DNA of 64,000 bases, from positions 1 to 64,000 of the forward strand of contig NZ_LZSX01000003.1 in the NCBI RefSeq assembly GCF_001665835.1, read 5' to 3'. The translations under genes were made by a program, and so were the position numbers. The first letter of the stretch is position 1. Each line of letters starts with the position of its first letter. This DNA is from Mycobacterium colombiense. GTDB taxonomy: Bacteria > Actinomycetota > Actinomycetes > Mycobacteriales > Mycobacteriaceae. Under the pieces are notes generated by a model. That model saw nothing but the letters and a program-made list of their open reading frames with translations, ran no database searches and was not told the DNA's origin. This document shows, piece after piece, positions 36,978 through 45,329 of the stretch.

Positions 36978-38071
36978 GCGGCGAACCGCCGTTCGCGCTG
37001 TGCGGGCCGACCGGAACCCTGATTGCCGACGGCGTGCGGCGGCGCTACGACGACGTGGGCGCCGCGCAGGCGGCATTGCGGTCCGGGGAGGCGCCGATTG
37101 TGTTGGGCGCGTTGCCTTTTGATATCACCAGGCCAGCCGCGTTGCTGACGCCGGAGGCGGTGAACGCCACGGATGGGCCGCCGGACTGGCCGGCCGACGG
37201 GCTGCCGCCGGTGCGGGTGGCCGAAGCCGTGCCGCCGCCGGCGGACTACCGGGACCGGATCCGCCGGGCGTGCGAGCAGCTCGCCGCGGCCGATAACCCG
37301 CTGGACAAGGTGGTGCTGGCCCGCGCGCTGCGGCTGGTCGCCGACGCCCCCCTGGATGCGCGCGTGATCCTGCGCCGGCTCATTGCCGCGGACCCGGCGG
37401 CCTACGGCTATCTCGTCGACCTGACCGCCGCCGGCGACGAGTACGCGGGTACGGCGCTGGTGGGCGCCAGCCCCGAACTTCTGGTGGCGCGCAGCGGCGA
37501 CCGCGTGGAGTGCCGGCCGTTCGCCGGCTCGGCCCCGCGCGCCGCCGACCCGCAGACCGACGCCGCCAACGGCGCCGCCTTGGCCGCCTCGGCCAAGAAC
37601 CGGCACGAGCACCAGCTGGTCATCGAGACCATCAGGGCCGCCCTGGAACCGCTCTGCGACGACCTGTCCATCGCCGCCGAACCGCAGCTGAGCAGCACCG
37701 CGACCGTCTGGCATCTGTGCACGCCGATCACCGGGCGCCTGCGTGACATATCAAGCACCGCAATGGATTTGGCGCTGGCGCTGCATCCCACCCCGGCGGT
37801 CGGCGGGGTACCGACCAAGGCCGCGATGGGACTGATCACCGAACTGGAAGGCGACCGCGGGTTCTACGCCGGGGCGGTGGGCTGGTGCGACGCCCGCGGC
37901 GACGGCCGCTGGGTGGTGTCGCTGCGCTGCGCCCAGTTGTCGGCCGACCGGCGCGGCGCGCTGGCGCGGGCCGGCGGCGGCATCGTCGCCGAGTCCGACC
38001 CCGACGAGGAAGTCGCCGAAACCACAACGAAATTCGGCACGATCCTCAACGCCCTGGGAGTGGAGCAATGA
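36974..38071 (+). CDS. entC: Isochorismate synthase (EntC/MenF type)
   Basis: The 365-residue protein carries the chorismate-utilising enzyme fold, with PLDKVVLARALRLV, GASPELLVARSGDRVECRPFAGS and HPTPAVGGVPT in the expected order, and C-terminal VSLRCAQL..GGGIVAESDPDEE with magnesium-binding acids. It converts chorismate to isochorismate, feeding menaquinone or salicylate-type products. The start is GTG at 36974, overlapping gpm2; its stop overlaps the next gene (ATGA), making a three-gene coupled operon. Confidence 0.93.
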   Translation: MSGEPPFALCGPTGTLIADGVRRRYDDVGAAQAALRSGEAPIVLGALPFDITRPAALLTPEAVNATDGPPDWPADGLPPVRVAEAVPPPADYRDRIRRACEQLAAADNPLDKVVLARALRLVADAPLDARVILRRLIAADPAAYGYLVDLTAAGDEYAGTALVGASPELLVARSGDRVECRPFAGSAPRAADPQTDAANGAALAASAKNRHEHQLVIETIRAALEPLCDDLSIAAEPQLSSTATVWHLCTPITGRLRDISSTAMDLALALHPTPAVGGVPTKAAMGLITELEGDRGFYAGAVGWCDARGDGRWVVSLRCAQLSADRRGALARAGGGIVAESDPDEEVAETTTKFGTILNALGVEQ

Positions 38072-38550
38072 GCCGGCACATCCGTCGCGCCGCGCCGGAA
38101 GACGCCGCGGCGATCACCGAAATGATCTACGCGCTGGCCGAATTCGAGCACGCCGCCGATCAGTGCACGGTGACCGAAACGGAAATCTCGGCAGCGCTTT
38201 TCGGTGCCGTGCCGACGGTGTACGGGCACGTCGCCGAGGTGGACGGAGAGATCGCGGCGATGGCACTGTGGTTCGTCAACTTCTCCACCTGGGACGGCGT
38301 GGCGGGCATCTATCTGGAAGACCTGTTCGTGTGTCCGGAGTTCCGCCGGCGCGGGCTGGCCCGGGCGCTGCTGGCCGAGCTGGCATCCGAATGCCTGCAG
38401 CGGGGCTACACCCGGCTGTCCTGGGCGGTGCTGAACTGGAACGCCGACGCCATCACGCTCTACGACCGCATCGGCGGTGAGCCGCAGAACGAATGGACGA
38501 CCTACCGGCTGTCCGGCGCGCCGCTGGCGGGACTGGCGGAATCGCCCTGA
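38068..38550 (+). CDS. GNAT-family N-acetyltransferase (Rv3216-like)
   Basis: The 160-residue protein has a typical GNAT fold with the acetyl-CoA loop RRRGLARALLAELASECL, preceded by YLEDLFVCPEF and followed by LNWNADAITLYDRIG, a pattern like diamine or small-molecule acetyltransferases. The substrate is unknown. GGAGTGGAGCA precedes the ATG, which overlaps the entC stop. Its 3' end overlaps the convergent membrane-protein gene by 49 bases. Confidence 0.88.
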   Translation: MSRHIRRAAPEDAAAITEMIYALAEFEHAADQCTVTETEISAALFGAVPTVYGHVAEVDGEIAAMALWFVNFSTWDGVAGIYLEDLFVCPEFRRRGLARALLAELASECLQRGYTRLSWAVLNWNADAITLYDRIGGEPQNEWTTYRLSGAPLAGLAESP

Positions 38551-38933
38551 TCGCCTGCGGCCCAGCGCACCGCGGCGGGACTGAACAGCAATCCGAGCAC
38601 GATCAGCGCTACCGCACCCGCCGGAATCCCGAAGCCCGGCTGGTGTGATCCGACCGCGAGGTACCAGGCCACCGGCAGCAACAGCAGCTGGGTGATGACG
38701 GCCAGCCCGCGGCCCCAGCGCTTGCCGAGGATCAGCGCGCGGCCCGCGGCGATCACCCCGGCGCCGACCAGGACGAACCAGCCCGCCGTCGCCAGGCCGT
38801 TGACCACCTGCTGGTCGGCCCCGGCGATCCCCCGCACCACCAACACCACTGCCACGATCAGCGCCACAATCCCCTGCACCACAACGATCTGGCCGGCGCG
38901 GCGAACGGCGGTCGGGACGGCTGGCGGTGTCAC
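38502..38933 (-). CDS. Four-helix integral membrane protein (Rv3217c-like)
   Basis: The 143-residue protein has four hydrophobic helices (IVVVQGIVALIVAVVLVVRG, ATAGWFVLVGAGVIAAG, LAVITQLLLLPVAWYLAVG and AGAVALIVLGLLFSPAAVRW). No family with known function is recognised. The start is GTG at 38933. Its last 16 codons overlap the end of the acetyltransferase gene on the other strand, so both tails are read from the same 49 bases. Confidence 0.82.
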   Translation of the reverse strand: MTPPAVPTAVRRAGQIVVVQGIVALIVAVVLVVRGIAGADQQVVNGLATAGWFVLVGAGVIAAGRALILGKRWGRGLAVITQLLLLPVAWYLAVGSHQPGFGIPAGAVALIVLGLLFSPAAVRWAAGDQGDSASPASGAPDSR

Positions 38934-39019
38934 AGCGTCAGCGTAGTCAGGGCGGCCGCCCGCCCCCCGGCGGTTCCCCCACAGCGCGGGCTTAGGCGGC
39001 CCGCATAAGCTCGTGCCTC

Positions 39020-39985
39020 ATGCGGGCCGTGCTGATCGTCAACCCCACAGCCACTTCCACCACCCCGGCCGGTCGCGACCTGCTGGCCCACGCGCTCAAA
39101 AGCCGCCTGCACCTCACTGTCGAACACACCAACCACCGCGGCCATGGCACCGAGCTCGCGGAGAAGGCCGTCGCCGACGGTATCGATCTGGTGGTGGTGC
39201 ACGGCGGCGACGGCACGGTGAGCGGGGTGGTCAATGGCCTGCTCGGCCGGCCGGGACCGCTGCCGAGCGGTCCGGTTCCGGCGGTGGCCGTGGTGCCCGG
39301 CGGTTCGGCGAACGTGCTGGCGCGGTCCCTGGGCATCTCCGCGGATCCGGTCGCGGCCACCAACCAGCTCATCCAGTTGCTCGACGACTACCAACGGCGC
39401 CGCAGCTGGCGGCGGATCGGGCTGATCGACTGCGGCGAGCGCTGGGCCGTGTTCAACACCGGCATGGGCGTTGACGCGGAGGTGGTGGCCGCGGTCGAGG
39501 CCGAACGCGACAAGGGCGGCAAAGTTTCGGCGTGGCGCTACATCCGCGCGTCGGTGCCCGCCGTCTGGGCCTACACCCGCCGCGAGCCGATGCTGACACT
39601 CGAACTGCCCGGCCGCGAACCCGTTACCGGGGTCAGCTTCGCGTTCGTGTCGAACTCCAGCCCATGGACGTTCGCCAACGAGCGGCCGGTTTGGACCAAC
39701 CCCGGCTGCAGCTTCGAGTCGGGCCTCGGGGTGTTCGCGCCCACCACCATGAAGACGATCCCCACCCTGCGAATCGTGCGGCAGATGTTCGCCAAACGGC
39801 CCACATTCAACTTCAAGCACCTCATCACCGAGGACGACCTGCCCTGCCTGCGAATTACCTCCACCGGAGGCGCCGTCGCCTGCCAGTTCGACGGCGACTA
39901 CCTCGGCGTGCGCGAAACTATGACGTTCCGGGCGGTCCCGGATGCGCTGGCCGTGGTCGCTCCCCCTCAGCAGAAATGGCGCTGA
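39020..39985 (+). CDS. Diacylglycerol/lipid kinase-like protein (Rv3218-like)
   Basis: The 321-residue protein has the DAGK catalytic domain: IVNPTATSTTPAG, the nucleotide motif VVHGGDGTVSGVVNG, and VPGGSANVLARSLG. The second domain has a beta-rich fold ending CQFDGDYLG, typical of bacterial lipid kinases (YegS/BmrU type). It should phosphorylate diacylglycerol or a related lipid at the membrane. The start is ATG at 39020. It is upstream of whiB1, and the promoter of whiB1 lies just after its stop. Confidence 0.87.
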   Translation: MRAVLIVNPTATSTTPAGRDLLAHALKSRLHLTVEHTNHRGHGTELAEKAVADGIDLVVVHGGDGTVSGVVNGLLGRPGPLPSGPVPAVAVVPGGSANVLARSLGISADPVAATNQLIQLLDDYQRRRSWRRIGLIDCGERWAVFNTGMGVDAEVVAAVEAERDKGGKVSAWRYIRASVPAVWAYTRREPMLTLELPGREPVTGVSFAFVSNSSPWTFANERPVWTNPGCSFESGLGVFAPTTMKTIPTLRIVRQMFAKRPTFNFKHLITEDDLPCLRITSTGGAVACQFDGDYLGVRETMTFRAVPDALAVVAPPQQKWR

Positions 39986-40089
39986 CCTGCGGCAATGATG
40001 CGCGGCGGGGCGCGTGCCGGGAAAACATTTCGGGAGGAGCCCGTGCAGTGTAGTACAACGGAGTAAGGGCTTGGCTACGAGACGATCAA

Positions 40090-40105
40090 AGTGAGATAGC
40101 CCACG
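40090..40105 (+). promoter_or_regulatory. Crp-type binding site upstream of whiB1
   Basis: AGTGAGATAGCCCACG matches the cAMP receptor protein site known upstream of M. tuberculosis whiB1, where its centre lies 58.5 bases before the transcription start. Applying that spacing here puts the start near 40156, just after the -10 proposed below, so the two predictions agree. Confidence 0.8.
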
Positions 40106-40120
40106 AGCGAACTCACACTA

Positions 40121-40148
40121 TTGACATCTGTTGAGCCTGTGAAACGAT
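40121..40148 (+). promoter_or_regulatory. whiB1: whiB1 promoter
   Basis: A perfect -35 TTGACA (40121-40126) is followed 16 bases later by AACGAT (40143-40148) as a weak -10. The predicted start near 40156 leaves a leader of about 110 bases. The Crp site lies directly upstream. Confidence 0.6.
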
Positions 40149-40267
40149 CAAAAGGTTGCATGCAGAGTTTGACGTAGGAGTGCGGACTCCTTTTCTCCTG
40201 CACGCATTAAACAGCCGAAGAAAATGGCCGTGCGCCTTGCTGCGCACTTAGTGAGGAGTAAAGACGT

Positions 40268-40522
40268 ATGGATTGGCGCCACAAGGCGGTCTGTCGTGAC
40301 GAAGACCCGGAGCTGTTCTTCCCGGTAGGGAACAGCGGCCCGGCTCTCGCGCAGATCGCTGACGCGAAACTGGTCTGCAATCGGTGCCCGGTGACCACAG
40401 AGTGCCTCGGTTGGGCCCTGAACACGGGCCAGGACTCGGGCGTCTGGGGCGGCATGAGCGAAGACGAGCGGCGTGCACTGAAGCGTCGCAACGCCCGGAC
40501 GAAGGCCCGCAGCGGGGTATAA
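40268..40522 (+). CDS. whiB1: WhiB1, nitric-oxide-sensing Fe-S transcription factor
   Basis: The 84-residue protein has the WhiB1 cysteines at 9, 37, 40 and 46, the turn GVWGGMSEDER, and a basic C-terminal DNA-binding helix (ALKRRNARTKARSG). WhiB1 is essential in M. tuberculosis; its [4Fe-4S] cluster reacts with NO and controls DNA binding and sigma-A contact. The ATG at 40268 has GTGAGGAGTAAAG upstream. A Crp site and promoter lie upstream and an intrinsic terminator follows. Confidence 0.97.
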   Translation: MDWRHKAVCRDEDPELFFPVGNSGPALAQIADAKLVCNRCPVTTECLGWALNTGQDSGVWGGMSEDERRALKRRNARTKARSGV

Positions 40523-40538
40523 CCCACATAACGCAGAC

Positions 40539-40573
40539 AGTGCGGCCTCGACGAAAGTCGGGGTCGCACTTTT
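40539..40573 (+). terminator. Intrinsic terminator after whiB1
   Basis: Arms 40539-40547 (AGTGCGGCC) and 40562-40570 (GGTCGCACT) pair with one G:U. A T-run starts within the last arm (TTTT at 40570-40573). It sits 17 bases after the whiB1 stop and before the convergent pdtaS gene. Confidence 0.75.
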
Positions 40574-40599
40574 GCGCGCGGATTCAGCACGACGGGCGC

Positions 40600-42099
40600 C
40601 TACAACAGCAATCGGGTTCGCCGGCCGATCGGTACCCGTAGCACGACGTCGGTGCCGGTGACCGGCGCCTGACGCATGCCCAGGGTGCCGTCCAGCTCGG
40701 CCGACACCAGGGTCCGCACGATCTGCAGACCGAGGCTGTCCGAGGTCTCCAGGCTGAATCCTTCCGGCAGCCCGCGACCGTCGTCGTGCACCACCACGTC
40801 GAGCCAGCGCGCGGAGCGCTCGGCGCGAATCGTCACCGAACCTTCGGCGACCGCCGGGTCAAAGGCGTGTTCGATCGCGTTCTGCACCAGTTCGGTGATG
40901 ACCATGATGAGCGCGGTGGCCCGGTCGGAGTCCAGCACACCAAGGTCGCCGACCCGGTTGATGCGGATCGGCCGGTCCACCGACGCCACGTCGTTCATGA
41001 TCGGCAGGATCCGGTCGATCACCTCGTCGAGGTTGACCTGCTCGTCCACCGACATCGACAGCGCGTCGTGCACCAGCGCGATCGACGACACCCGGCGTAC
41101 GGACTCGATCAGGGCCTCCCGCCCCTCCGCGTTGACGGTCCGGCGGGCCTGCAGGCGCAACAGCGCCGCCACGGTTTGCAGGTTGTTCTTCACCCGGTGG
41201 TGGATCTCCCGGATGGTGGCGTCCTTGGATATCAGGGCCCGGTCACGGCGCTTGACCTCGGTGACGTCGCGGATCAGCACCGCCGCACCAGCGCTGACGC
41301 CGTCGACCATCAGCGGCAGCGTGCGCAGCAGCACGGTGGCTCCCCCGGCATCGACCTCCATGCGCATGCTGCGCCCGCCGGCGATAAGGTCGCGCACGTG
41401 CTCGGCCACTTCCTGCGCCTCGAACGGGTCGGAGATCAGCGGGCGGGTGACCTCGATCAGGTTGTGCCCCTCCAGCTCGGTGGTCAGGCCCATCCGGTGG
41501 TAGGCCGACAGCGCATTGGGACTGGCGTAGTCGACGACGCCGTGCACGTCGAGGCGGATGAAGCCATCGCCGGCGCGCGGGGTCGAGCGCGACATGACCA
41601 CGTCGCCCACGTCGGGAAAGGTCCCCTCGGCGAGCATGTGGACCAGATCGGTGGCGCAGTCCCGGTAGGCGATCTCCAGCTGACCGGACGCACGGTCGGC
41701 GGCCAACGCGGTCTGATGATGGGTGAGCACCGCCACCACCTGGCCGCCGTAGCGCACCGGAGACGCCTCGACGTGCGTGCCGGGCAACCACGAATCTTCA
41801 GGTCCCGCAACGTTATTGCGCTTGGCGGTGCCCGACGCGAACGTCTCGGCGACGAGCTCCAGCCGGTCGGATCCGACGGCGGTGCCGACCGCGTCGGTCT
41901 GCAGCGCCGTGGGCGCTGTGTTGGGCCGGCACTGCGCCACACAGACCAGCACGCCGTCGTCGCGCCGAACCCACATCAGGTAGTCGGCGAACGACAGGTC
42001 CGCCAGCAGCTGCCACTCCCCGACCACCGCGTGCAGGTGGTCCACCGCGTTGCCCGGCAGCATGGTGTGTTCGGCGAGCAGATCACCGAGAGTTGACAT
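40600..42099 (-). CDS. pdtaS: PdtaS, sensor histidine kinase
   Basis: The 499-residue protein has an N-terminal GAF domain, a PAS domain at about 150-280, a HisKA_2 dimerisation domain with EIHHRVKNNLQTVAALLRL (phospho-His at 300 or 301), and an HATPase domain (LVQNAIEHAFD, DDGRGLPEGF). There are no membrane helices, so it is cytoplasmic. It phosphorylates the RNA-binding antiterminator PdtaR, encoded elsewhere, and senses cyclic-di-GMP or metal/NO stress (from memory). ATG at 42099 is clear. It converges on whiB1. Confidence 0.95.
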   Translation of the reverse strand: MSTLGDLLAEHTMLPGNAVDHLHAVVGEWQLLADLSFADYLMWVRRDDGVLVCVAQCRPNTAPTALQTDAVGTAVGSDRLELVAETFASGTAKRNNVAGPEDSWLPGTHVEASPVRYGGQVVAVLTHHQTALAADRASGQLEIAYRDCATDLVHMLAEGTFPDVGDVVMSRSTPRAGDGFIRLDVHGVVDYASPNALSAYHRMGLTTELEGHNLIEVTRPLISDPFEAQEVAEHVRDLIAGGRSMRMEVDAGGATVLLRTLPLMVDGVSAGAAVLIRDVTEVKRRDRALISKDATIREIHHRVKNNLQTVAALLRLQARRTVNAEGREALIESVRRVSSIALVHDALSMSVDEQVNLDEVIDRILPIMNDVASVDRPIRINRVGDLGVLDSDRATALIMVITELVQNAIEHAFDPAVAEGSVTIRAERSARWLDVVVHDDGRGLPEGFSLETSDSLGLQIVRTLVSAELDGTLGMRQAPVTGTDVVLRVPIGRRTRLLL

Positions 42100-42149
42100 C
42101 GCTTACTCCCCGGGTCGTTCCCCGGCGGCTGATCGAGACGGCCCGACGG

Positions 42150-42365
42150 CTAGCTGATCACCGCGATGAGGTCGCCCGCCTGAATGACGTCGCCCACCGA
42201 CACGCTGACCTTGCTGACGGTGCCGCCGATTTCGGCCAGGACGGGGATCTCCATCTTCATCGACTCCAGCAGCACCACGATGTCGCCTTTGCCGATCTGG
42301 TCACCCTCGTTCACTACGACTTCGAGCACGCTGGCCACGATCTCGGCACGCACATCCTCCGCCAT
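42150..42365 (-). CDS. Biotin carboxyl carrier-like protein TB7.3
   Basis: The 71-residue protein is a single biotinyl domain with the modified Lys in LLESMKMEIPV and the usual Gly-rich hammerhead ends (VVVNEGDQIGKGD and SVGDVIQAGD). It serves as a free biotin-carrier protein for an acyl-CoA carboxylase or is an orphan carrier. ATG at 42365 gives the family-like MAEDVRAEIVASVLE; a GTG at 42371 is possible. It lies upstream of pdtaS on the same strand. Confidence 0.93.
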   Translation of the reverse strand: MAEDVRAEIVASVLEVVVNEGDQIGKGDIVVLLESMKMEIPVLAEIGGTVSKVSVSVGDVIQAGDLIAVIS

Positions 42366-42601
42366 CTTCACCCCACTCGTCTCGGCCTTCGCGCAGGCTG
42401 GCTGCTGGTCATCACGGTTCTATCAGGCCCATCAGGCTCGGATACATCGAACCACAGGACCACTCGGGGCCGCGGCCCACGTGCCCCGAGTGGTCCGGAC
42501 GAGGGCGAAGACACTGCATAGGACGTCTCGTGAGAGAATGGCCGTCAAGCCGACGGGCGCCGGGCGCCTCGTTCGACAAGCAATCACGGAGGTTTTACAT
42601 C

Positions 42602-42676
42602 ATGGCCAAACGAGGCCGTAAGAAGCGCGACCGCAAGCACAGCAAGGCCAACCACGGCAAGCGCCCCAACGCCTGA
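42602..42676 (+). CDS. Small ribosomal protein bL37 (24 aa)
   Basis: A 24-codon frame reads MAKRGRKKRDRKHSKANHGK then RPNA. This very basic peptide matches my memory of bL37, a protein found only in structures of actinobacterial large ribosomal subunits. A strong SD (CGGAGG, about eight bases upstream) precedes the ATG. It is short and easily missed by automatic callers. It lies between the biotin-protein promoter region and rshA, with a six-base gap to the rshA stop. Confidence 0.87.
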   Translation: MAKRGRKKRDRKHSKANHGKRPNA

Positions 42677-42682
42677 CGGACG

Positions 42683-42997
42683 CTACTGCGTGCCCCGGAT
42701 GATCGTGGTGCGCCGGATCTCGAGCCGTAGCCGCTCGCGCAACCCCTCGGGGGCCTTCTCGCCCCTGCATTTGGTGGCGATCAACGCCTTGATCCGCTCT
42801 TCGAGCCCGTAGTGCTTGAAGCAGCCGGGGCACGCCTCGAGGTGCTGGCGCAGCTGCTCGCGGGTGTCCGGGCCGCATTCGCCGTCGAGCAGCAGCCATA
42901 CCTGGCGGATGACCTCCGCGCAGCCGACGCTGCCGTGGGACTCGTCGTTGGGGCAGGCGTCGGGCGAGGCACCGCTCTGGCCGGAGAGCTCGCTCAT
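42683..42997 (-). CDS. rshA: RshA, zinc-binding anti-sigma factor for SigH
   Basis: The 104-residue protein contains the ZAS motif HLEACPGC (His52, Cys56, Cys59), with further Cys15, Cys26 and Cys41. It binds SigH in the reduced state and releases it on disulfide stress or phosphorylation. The start ATG at 42997 overlaps the sigH stop (ATGA) and is preceded by GAGGAGG inside sigH, so the two proteins are made in step. ORF length and motif match the M. tuberculosis Rv3221A family. Confidence 0.93.
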   Translation of the reverse strand: MSELSGQSGASPDACPNDESHGSVGCAEVIRQVWLLLDGECGPDTREQLRQHLEACPGCFKHYGLEERIKALIATKCRGEKAPEGLRERLRLEIRRTTIIRGTQ

Positions 42998-43773
42998 GAC
43001 GACACCTCCTCGTGCGTCTGCTGACCGCGGTTGAAGCCGCGCTCCTTGGCAACGTCGGCCAACAGGCCGCGTAGCTGCCGTCGGCCGCGGTGCAGCCGTG
43101 ACATTACCGTTCCGATCGGCGTATCCATGATCTCGGCGATTTCCTTGTACGGGAAGCCTTCGACGTCGGCGTAATAGACCGCCATCCGGAATTCCTCCGG
43201 CAACGCCGCCAGCGCCTCTTTGATCTCCGAGTCCGGCAGCGCCTCCAGGGCCTCCACCTCGGCCGATCGCAGCCCGGTGGACGAATGCTCGGCGTTGGCG
43301 GCCAGCTGCCAGTCGGTGATCTCCTCGGTCGGATACTCCGCGGGTTGGCGCTGCTTCTTGCGGTAGCTGTTGATGTAGGTGTTCGTCAGGATCCGGTACA
43401 GCCACGCCTTGAGGTTGGTGCCGGCCCGAAACGAACGGAATCCCGCGTAGGCCTTCACCATGGTCTCTTGCAGCAGGTCCTCGGCGTCGGCGGGATTGCG
43501 CGTCATGCGCAGCGCGCCGCCGTAGAGCTGGTCCAGCATGGGAATCGCGTCGCGTTCGAATCGCGCCGTTAATTCCGCGTCCGTCTCTTCGTGCGCTGCG
43601 GGCTCGGGAATCTCGGGCCCTGTCGCGCCTTCGCGGCCATCTTCGGAGTCGGCCATGTCGATCAACCCGGTCCCTTCTGCGGCGGTATTACCGGAGAGCA
43701 TCGAAAGCGCCACCGGACTCGCAAGGAAGCCAGCCAACCGCTCCTCGCCTAACAGGCTCGTCGCCGTTGACAC
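42994..43773 (-). CDS. sigH: SigH, ECF sigma factor for oxidative and heat stress
   Basis: The protein carries sigma region 2 ([22 protein letters not shown] and [18 protein letters not shown]) and region 4 ([36 protein letters not shown]), nearly identical to SigH. The start is ambiguous. M. tuberculosis-length SigH would start at ATG 43656 (MADSEDG), but its only SD-like AGAAGGGA is 14 bases away. An in-frame GTG at 43773 has an excellent GGGAGGAG seven bases upstream and adds 39 residues. The upstream start is listed; GTG at 43776 is also possible. It overlaps rshA. Confidence 0.93.
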   Translation of the reverse strand: MSTATSLLGEERLAGFLASPVALSMLSGNTAAEGTGLIDMADSEDGREGATGPEIPEPAAHEETDAELTARFERDAIPMLDQLYGGALRMTRNPADAEDLLQETMVKAYAGFRSFRAGTNLKAWLYRILTNTYINSYRKKQRQPAEYPTEEITDWQLAANAEHSSTGLRSAEVEALEALPDSEIKEALAALPEEFRMAVYYADVEGFPYKEIAEIMDTPIGTVMSRLHRGRRQLRGLLADVAKERGFNRGQQTHEEVSS

Positions 43774-43855
43774 CACGCTGCTCCTCCCAATCTAAAGGCT
43801 GACCCCGACACCGTCCGTCCGGGTCCACTCCACCGCATGTGAGACCGATTGGATC

Positions 43856-43882
43856 AACACCGTGGGTGACGGCGCTATTTCC
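43856..43882 (-). promoter_or_regulatory. sigH: Candidate SigH-type autoregulated promoter
   Basis: Leftward, GGAAAT (43882-43877) is followed by 18 bases and GTT (43858-43856). This is close to the SigH pattern GGAAYA-N16-20-GTT, with one mismatch in the -35. It lies about 85 bases before the GTG at 43773. Autoregulation of sigH is established in M. tuberculosis; this exact site is inferred. Confidence 0.45.
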
Positions 43883-43967
43883 GCAGCGCGATTCGGCCGG
43901 ATGCCGGCCCCGGCCGGCCGATCGGGCCCCGATCCGGCCGATTCGGGCGTGGCGTTAGTGTGACGCC

Positions 43968-44828
43968 ATGTCCCATGCCAAGTCTCTCCAAGGCAAGACC
44001 ATGTTCATCTCCGGCGCCAGCCGCGGTATCGGCCTGGCGATCGCCAAGCGTGCCGCGCAGGACGGCGCGAACGTCGCGCTGATCGCCAAGACCGCCGAAC
44101 CGCACCCGAAGCTGCCGGGCACGGTGTTCACGGCGGCCAAAGAGCTCGAGGAGGCGGGTGGTCAGGCCCTGCCGATCGTCGGGGACGTCCGCGACCCGGA
44201 TTCGGTGGAGGCGGCCGTGGCCAAGACCGTCGAGCAGTTCGGGGGCATCGACATCTGCGTCAACAACGCGTCGGCGATCAACCTGGGATCCATTTCCGAG
44301 GTGCCGATGAAGCGGTTCGACCTGATGAACGGCATTCAGGTGCGCGGCACGTACGCGGTGTCCCAGGCGTGTCTGCCGCACATGAAGGGCCGGGAGAATC
44401 CCCACGTCCTGACGCTGTCCCCGCCGGTGCTGCTGGGCCAGGAGTGGCTGAAGCCGACGGCGTACATGATGGCCAAGTTCGGTATGACGTTGTGCGCGTT
44501 GGGCATTGCGCAGGAGATGCGCGAGGAGGGCATCGCATCCAACACGTTGTGGCCGCGCACGCTGGTGGCCACCGCGGCGGTGCAGAACCTGCTCGGCGGT
44601 GAGGAGGCGATGGGACGCGCCCGCAAGCCCGAGATCTACTCCGACGCCGCCTACGTAGTTCTCAACAAGCCGTCCAAGGAGTTCACCGGCAACATGCTGC
44701 TGTGCGAGGACGTGCTGGTGGACTCCGGCGTCACCGACCTGTCGACCTACGACTGCATTCCCGGCTCGAAGCTGGGCGTCGACTTCTGGGTGGACGGCGT
44801 CAACCCGCCGGGGTACACGGGTCCCTAA
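43968..44828 (+). CDS. SDR-family oxidoreductase (Rv3224-like)
   Basis: The 286-residue short-chain dehydrogenase has the cofactor motif SGASRGIGLAIAKRAA, the NNAS motif (ICVNNASAI) and an active-site YxxxK as AYMMAKFG. The later LWPRTLVATAAVQN and GNMLLCEDVL are typical of the HSDL2-like group. The substrate is unknown. ATG at 43968 is clear. It is divergent from sigH, a placement seen in M. tuberculosis, where the gene is reported as SigH-dependent; no clear SigH site was seen in its own promoter here. Confidence 0.88.
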   Translation: MSHAKSLQGKTMFISGASRGIGLAIAKRAAQDGANVALIAKTAEPHPKLPGTVFTAAKELEEAGGQALPIVGDVRDPDSVEAAVAKTVEQFGGIDICVNNASAINLGSISEVPMKRFDLMNGIQVRGTYAVSQACLPHMKGRENPHVLTLSPPVLLGQEWLKPTAYMMAKFGMTLCALGIAQEMREEGIASNTLWPRTLVATAAVQNLLGGEEAMGRARKPEIYSDAAYVVLNKPSKEFTGNMLLCEDVLVDSGVTDLSTYDCIPGSKLGVDFWVDGVNPPGYTGP

Positions 44829-44846
44829 CCGCGCTAAGGCATTACG

Positions 44847-45329
44847 GTGGCCGCCACACCGGGCATTGCGGCGTTGGTGAAAGCCGGTGTGCCGCACGAC
44901 GTCCTGACCTTCGATCACGACCGGCGGGAGCAATCGTTCGGCGCGGAGGCGGTCACGGCGCTCACCGAGGCCGCCGGAATCGAACCCGGGCAGATCTACA
45001 AGACGCTGATCATCGCGGTGCCCGGCGGATTGGCGGTCGCCATCGTGCCGGCCACCGCGCGGCTCTCGCTGAAGGCGGCCGCCGCGGCGCTGGGCGTTGC
45101 CAAGGCGTCCATGGCCGACGCCCCGGTCGCCGAGCGGGCGACCGGCTACGTCGTCGGTGCGGTGTCGCCGTTCGGTCAGCGCAGGAAGCTGCCGACGGTC
45201 GTCGATTCCGGTGCGCTGAAGTGGGAGCGGGTGTTCTGCAGCGCCGGCCGTCGAGGTTGGGAGGTCGCGGTGGCGCCGCGGGATCTGATCCGCCTCACCG
45301 GCGCGATCACCGCGGATCTGCGCGCTTAG
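44847..45329 (+). CDS. YbaK/Cys-tRNA(Pro) deacylase-like protein
   Basis: The 160-residue protein covers the YbaK domain from end to end (FDHDRREQSFGAEAVTALTEAAG, IYKTLIIAVPGGLAVAIVPATA, VSPFGQRRKLPTVVDSGAL). It should hydrolyse Cys-tRNA(Pro) or related mischarged tRNA. In M. tuberculosis the same place is annotated as two small genes, Rv3224A and Rv3224B, apparently a broken copy. Here the frame is intact, so the ancestral gene is functional in this strain. The start is GTG at 44847. It is the last gene of the block syntenic with M. tuberculosis. Confidence 0.88.
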   Translation: MAATPGIAALVKAGVPHDVLTFDHDRREQSFGAEAVTALTEAAGIEPGQIYKTLIIAVPGGLAVAIVPATARLSLKAAAAALGVAKASMADAPVAERATGYVVGAVSPFGQRRKLPTVVDSGALKWERVFCSAGRRGWEVAVAPRDLIRLTGAITADLRA

